A DNA stretch of 64,000 nt from Lacrimispora xylanisolvens (lineage in GTDB: Bacteria > Bacillota > Clostridia > Lachnospirales > Lachnospiraceae): NCBI RefSeq assembly GCF_002934545.1, contig NZ_PTJA01000015.1, positions 1 to 64,000 on the forward strand, read 5' to 3'. Position 1 is the first letter of the stretch, and each line of letters begins with the position of its first letter. The notes beneath the pieces were generated by a model, which was given only the letters and a program-made list of their open reading frames with translations, ran no database searches and had not been told where the DNA came from. A program made the translations under genes and the position numbers. Below, piece after piece: positions 60,740-64,000 of the stretch.

Positions 60740-61936
60740 ATGAAAAAATTAGTAAGTAGTTTACCCTTTAAATTACTGCTGGGGGTTATTGGGGGAATCT
60801 TAATCGGACAGTTGGCTGGAGAACAATTGATGAATGTTGTGGTGACAGTCAAATACATACTGAACCAGATCATTGTATTCTGCGTTCCGCTCATCATCAT
60901 CGGATTTATTGCCCCATCTATCACAAGATTAGGCAATAATGCTTCTAAAATGCTGGGAATCGCTGTTTCTGCAGCTTATATTTCCTCCATAGGTGCGGCC
61001 TTGTTTTCCATGGCTGCCGGATACATTATAATCCCCCATCTGTCCATCTCACCAAGTACAGATGGCCTAAAGGAGCTTCCCGGAATTGTATTCCAGCTGG
61101 ATATCCCTCAGATTATGCCGGTCATGAGTGCTCTGGTATTTTCACTTCTACTGGGACTTGCCGCTACCTGGACAAAAGCTGCAGCAATTACTCAGGTATT
61201 GGAGGAATTTCAGGAAATTGTCCTGTCCATTGTAACAAAGGTTGTCATACCCATTCTTCCTGTTTTTATCGCTTTTACATTCTGCGCCCTTTCCTATGAA
61301 GGAACCATCACAAAACAGCTGCCCGTTTTCCTTCAGGTAGTGTTAATTGTTATGGTTGGACACTATATCTGGCTGGCAGTTCTGTATCTGATTGGGGGCG
61401 CCTATTCCAGGAAAAATCCATTGGACGTTCTGCGCAATTACGGCCCTGCCTACATCACTGCAGTAGGAACCATGTCTTCAGCTGCCACTCTTGCAGTCGC
61501 TTTAAAATGTGCCAAAAAATCACAGCCTGTGTTAAGAGAAGATATGGTGGACTTTGGTATCCCGCTTTTTGCCAACATCCACTTATGCGGATCTGTACTC
61601 ACCGAGGTTTTCTTTGTCATGACTGTATCAAAGATCCTTTACGGTTATATTCCATCTCTTGGCTCCATGCTTTTGTTCTGCGCTCTGTTGGGTGTATTTG
61701 CAATCGGGGCTCCCGGTGTTCCCGGAGGAACGGTTATGGCATCTCTCGGTCTGATCACCGGAGTTTTAGGTTTTGATGAGATGGGTACTGCTCTTATGCT
61801 GACCATCTTTGCCCTCCAGGACAGCTTTGGAACTGCATGCAATGTAACAGGAGACGGAGCTCTCACCATGATTCTCACCGGCTTTGCAGAAAAACATGGA
61901 ATTAAAAATCAGAAAATAGAATCTGGAATGTCATAA
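60740..61936 (+). CDS. Dicarboxylate/amino acid:cation symporter (DAACS)
   Basis: A sodium- or proton-coupled permease of the glutamate/serine/threonine transporter family in the cytoplasmic membrane. The 398-residue product has eight or more helices and two re-entrant hairpins: the serine-rich first hairpin TAVGTMSSAATLAVALKCAKK (near 245, broken here by no gap) and the second, GAPGVPGGTVMASLGLI near residue 324, with DSFGTACNVTGDGA near 360 as the last substrate-binding segment. The Asn-Met-Asp-type motif is modified to NVTGD. Operon linkage with the desulfidase-like lyase suggests uptake of its amino acid substrate, possibly cysteine or serine. Confidence 0.92.
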   Translation: MKKLVSSLPFKLLLGVIGGILIGQLAGEQLMNVVVTVKYILNQIIVFCVPLIIIGFIAPSITRLGNNASKMLGIAVSAAYISSIGAALFSMAAGYIIIPHLSISPSTDGLKELPGIVFQLDIPQIMPVMSALVFSLLLGLAATWTKAAAITQVLEEFQEIVLSIVTKVVIPILPVFIAFTFCALSYEGTITKQLPVFLQVVLIVMVGHYIWLAVLYLIGGAYSRKNPLDVLRNYGPAYITAVGTMSSAATLAVALKCAKKSQPVLREDMVDFGIPLFANIHLCGSVLTEVFFVMTVSKILYGYIPSLGSMLLFCALLGVFAIGAPGVPGGTVMASLGLITGVLGFDEMGTALMLTIFALQDSFGTACNVTGDGALTMILTGFAEKHGIKNQKIESGMS

Positions 61937-61937
61937 A

Positions 61938-61985
61938 TAAAAAGGGTCCTGGCAAAGAATAAAGTTTCTCTGCCAGGGCCCTGAT
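61938..61985 (-). terminator. Terminator of the uxuA-uxuB operon
   Basis: On the minus strand, AGGGCCCTGGCA and TGCCAGGACCCT arms are followed by TTTTTATTTA. On the plus strand the T-run is weak, but the hairpin may also end the permease transcript. Confidence 0.85.
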
Positions 61986-61995
61986 TGTATCCTTA

Positions 61996-63606
61996 TTAAT
62001 TCAGCTCACGCTTCAGTGTTTCTCTTACTGCTCCTGCTCCGGTAATCTGGGCGCAGAACATCTCTTCAATTTTTTCTCCAATGCCTGCCTGATAAAGGTC
62101 AATTCCGAAAATATGCTCATTAGAGAGGATTTCCTTCAGCTGTCCATGATATGTCTCCGGTTTGCCAAACTCAATTCCTTTCAGCTTTTCTGTCAGTTCA
62201 GGAATCATAGGATCAGAGGAGAGTTCAAATGCCTTACCCTGATCATCCACAGCCAGAAGATAGCGGCACCATCCAGCAATTGCCAGCGGGATGGCTTTTA
62301 ATTTTTTTGCATCTCCGTATTTTTCCACATATGCCTTAATGGTCTCACCATAACGGATTCCCACCTTCTGAGATGTATCCGTAGCGATTCGCTGAGGTGT
62401 ATCAGGCATAAAAGGATTGGGAATTCTGACACGGATTACTTCATCTACGAATTCCAATGGAGACAGAATTCCCGGGTCAGTCACTACCGGCATTCCTTCT
62501 ACCGGACCGATCTCATGAACCAGACGGTTCAGCTCTGTATCCTTCATCTCATCTGCAATCAAATCATATCCAAGAACGCAGCCATAAACAGCCAGCGCTG
62601 TGTGCAGCGGATTTAAGCAGGTGGTAACTTTCATACGCTCTACTTTATTTACAGTATCCCGGTCTGTCATATACACTCCGGCTTTCTCAAGCGCCGGTCT
62701 TCCGTTGGGGAATTTGTCTTCAATTACCAGATACTGGGGTCCTTCTGCATTGACAAATGGCGCAATGTAGGTTTTTTTGGAAGTGATCACCGGAGCCATA
62801 TCCTCAACTCCTGCTTTTTCCAGTTCACTGCATACAGAATCTGCAGGACGTGGTGTGATCTTGTCAATCATGGACCAGGGGAAGGAAACAACTGATTCAT
62901 CTTCCAGATAATCAACAAATGCTTTCTCTGCAAATCCCCTGCTCTCCCACTCTTTTGCAACTGTGACGATGGACTGTTTCAGTTTTTCACCATTATGAGA
63001 GCAGTTATCCATAGAAACCACTGCCAGAGGTGCTTTGTTTGCCTTAAACCGTTCAAGGAGAAGGGCACATACCACAGCCATGGCAGAAACTGCTTTCTCA
63101 GGACCATTATCCAGATCAGCTAAGATAAATGGGAAATAATTTCCTTCGGTTCCTTTCAGTGCATAGCCTTTCTCTGTAATGGTAAAAGAAGCCATCTGAA
63201 GTTCCGGATTAACGAAGATCTCTTTCAGACGATTCCACTCAGCTGCAACACCTGACTGGGCTCGGATCGCTTCTGTCAGGGAGCCGATCACCTTTTTTCC
63301 AGTAGAACCATCTGCGTTCAGGGTTACTGCAAGAACCAGATTGTCATATGGATCATAGATCTTATCAATTACATCAAAGTCAAAGGTCTCCACACAGGTG
63401 ATTCCCTTGGTGCTCTCGCCCTGTGCAATTAAGGTATCTGCAATTCCACCGATAAAGATACGAAAGATATTACCTGCGCCAAAATGTACCCAGACCGGTG
63501 ACTCTTTTGTTTCTCTGACCACTGTTTCAATGTCATAAAGCGGAAGGCTGATTCCAGCTGCCTCCCAGGCTTCTTTTTTCTTTAAACCTTCTAATGTCAG
63601 CTTCAT
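61996..63606 (-). CDS. uxuB: Mannitol dehydrogenase family; fructuronate reductase (UxuB)
   Basis: Reduces D-fructuronate to D-mannonate with NADH in hexuronate catabolism. The 536-residue product has an N-terminal Rossmann domain (VWVHFGAGNIFRIFIGG near residue 38) and the mannitol dehydrogenase C-terminal domain. SMDNCSHNGEKL near 202 and the catalytic-lysine region KVTTCLNPLHTALAVYG near 327 (K-x5-N-x2-H type) are conserved. The length is near that of other bacterial UxuB proteins. It lies 15 bases after the uxuA stop with GGAGG in between, so both are one operon. Confidence 0.92.
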   Translation of the reverse strand: MKLTLEGLKKKEAWEAAGISLPLYDIETVVRETKESPVWVHFGAGNIFRIFIGGIADTLIAQGESTKGITCVETFDFDVIDKIYDPYDNLVLAVTLNADGSTGKKVIGSLTEAIRAQSGVAAEWNRLKEIFVNPELQMASFTITEKGYALKGTEGNYFPFILADLDNGPEKAVSAMAVVCALLLERFKANKAPLAVVSMDNCSHNGEKLKQSIVTVAKEWESRGFAEKAFVDYLEDESVVSFPWSMIDKITPRPADSVCSELEKAGVEDMAPVITSKKTYIAPFVNAEGPQYLVIEDKFPNGRPALEKAGVYMTDRDTVNKVERMKVTTCLNPLHTALAVYGCVLGYDLIADEMKDTELNRLVHEIGPVEGMPVVTDPGILSPLEFVDEVIRVRIPNPFMPDTPQRIATDTSQKVGIRYGETIKAYVEKYGDAKKLKAIPLAIAGWCRYLLAVDDQGKAFELSSDPMIPELTEKLKGIEFGKPETYHGQLKEILSNEHIFGIDLYQAGIGEKIEEMFCAQITGAGAVRETLKRELN

Positions 63607-63621
63607 ACCGGCACTGCCTCC

Positions 63622-64000
63622 TTAGTTTTTCCCAGATTCCTTATCAATGGCTTCCCATAATCCCTGAAGATATACTGCACCCAGTGCTCTGTCATAAAGA
63701 CCATATCCAGGCATGGCAACCTCATCCCAGATCATTCTTCCATGATCCGGACGGATTACACCGTCAAATCCTGTTTCATACAGTGCTTTCATAATTGCAT
63801 GCATGTCCATGGATCCGTCAGAAGAAAGATGAGCTGCTTCTTCGAAATCTCTGTCGCTGTTATATTTTAAGTTTCTTACATGTGCAAATGGAATTCTTCC
63901 TTTTGCAGCTTTGATAATATCACAGATATCATTAGCCGGATTGGAACCAAGTGATCCTGTGCATAAGGTAATACCGTTGTATGGCTTGTCAACTGCCTTT
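63622..64000 (-). CDS. uxuA: Mannonate dehydratase (UxuA), C-terminal part
   Basis: Dehydrates D-mannonate to 2-keto-3-deoxygluconate. Only the last 125 codons are in the window; the gene continues past the right edge. The visible part has [17 protein letters not shown] (metal-binding and substrate region), [13 protein letters not shown] with the conserved His-x-Arg, [15 protein letters not shown] with the Arg-Pro-Asp-His metal site and the usual C-terminal [18 protein letters not shown]. The reading frame is intact up to the window edge. It is upstream of uxuB in the same operon. Confidence 0.93.
   Translation of the reverse strand, partial: KAVDKPYNGITLCTGSLGSNPANDICDIIKAAKGRIPFAHVRNLKYNSDRDFEEAAHLSSDGSMDMHAIMKALYETGFDGVIRPDHGRMIWDEVAMPGYGLYDRALGAVYLQGLWEAIDKESGKN

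Noticed and set aside
1-64000. CRISPR arrays, tRNA or rRNA genes, insertion sequences, prophage
   Set aside because: No spaced repeat arrays, cloverleaf-like or ribosomal RNA sequence, transposase, integrase or phage structural gene was seen on either strand.

Overview
The window looks like chromosomal DNA from an anaerobic Firmicute of the Lachnospiraceae (Lacrimispora/Clostridium sphenoides-like). This is inferred from gene content and style: moderate to low G+C, strong AGGAGG ribosome sites, sigma-A promoters, class III glutamine synthetase, DUF4250, DUF624 and PF06541 proteins, an M42 peptidase, and type I toxin and CIRCE elements. Most of it is ordinary core genome. I see no phage, insertion sequence, CRISPR array, rRNA or tRNA. 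Coding is mostly on the minus strand, in short operons closed by strong hairpin terminators, many of them bidirectional.

Layout. 1-2.1 kb: minus-strand ispE, a GntR/FCD regulator and a small acidic protein, with a candidate autoregulatory operator at the promoter. 2.1-4.0 kb: PII protein and ammonium transporter, with a terminator-like hairpin in the leader and another between the genes. 4.0-7.6 kb: a small alarmone synthetase, a DUF624 protein, a bitopic membrane protein, an acetyltransferase and a cyclophilin. 7.6-7.9 kb: a gene-free stretch with two tandem hairpins flanking a CU-rich segment, a candidate small RNA. 7.9-15.2 kb: two Ntn hydrolases, a YyaL/DUF255 protein, an AGCS symporter, a zinc phospholipase C-like protein and a lipoprotein. 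15.3-15.7 kb: a convergent type I toxin-antitoxin locus with a 27-residue membrane toxin. 15.8-22.3 kb: a BCCT transporter, then an operon for a CDP-deoxysugar (rfbF, rfbG, rfbH) with a glycosyltransferase and a LicD protein.

22.4-31.6 kb: hsp20 under CIRCE control, an M42 peptidase, glnN with a leader hairpin, fba, thrC, sfsA, and a Crp-family regulator divergent from a DMT permease across a perfect 18-bp palindrome. 31.6-34.7 kb: an SPFH / zinc-ribbon / TPM gene trio resembling Bacillus ydjI-ydjG-ydjH. 34.8-41.8 kb: a compact operon of response regulator, histidine kinase, a large membrane-anchored exoprotein, ABC ATPase and permease, with nfo at its end. 41.9-56.0 kb: ppx-ppk1, a DUF815 ATPase, pheA, plsC, a PF06541 membrane protein, cardiolipin synthase, DUF4250, asparaginase, clpB and a cell-wall-binding protein. 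56.0-64.0 kb: a MATE exporter, a Gfo/Idh/MocA oxidoreductase, a LysR regulator divergent from a cysteine desulfidase-like lyase and a DAACS permease, and the uxuA-uxuB operon cut by the right edge.

Themes. Nitrogen: PII-Amt, GSIII and asparaginase. Stress: hsp20, clpB, the alarmone synthetase, polyphosphate enzymes and the SPFH trio. Envelope: CDP-sugar and LicD, PlsC and Cls, cell-wall binding, and the two-component/ABC operon. The items least explained by known annotation are the toxin-antitoxin locus, the candidate small RNA, a dyad shared by the hsp20 and clpB promoters, the Crp-site palindrome, and the two-component/ABC/exoprotein operon.
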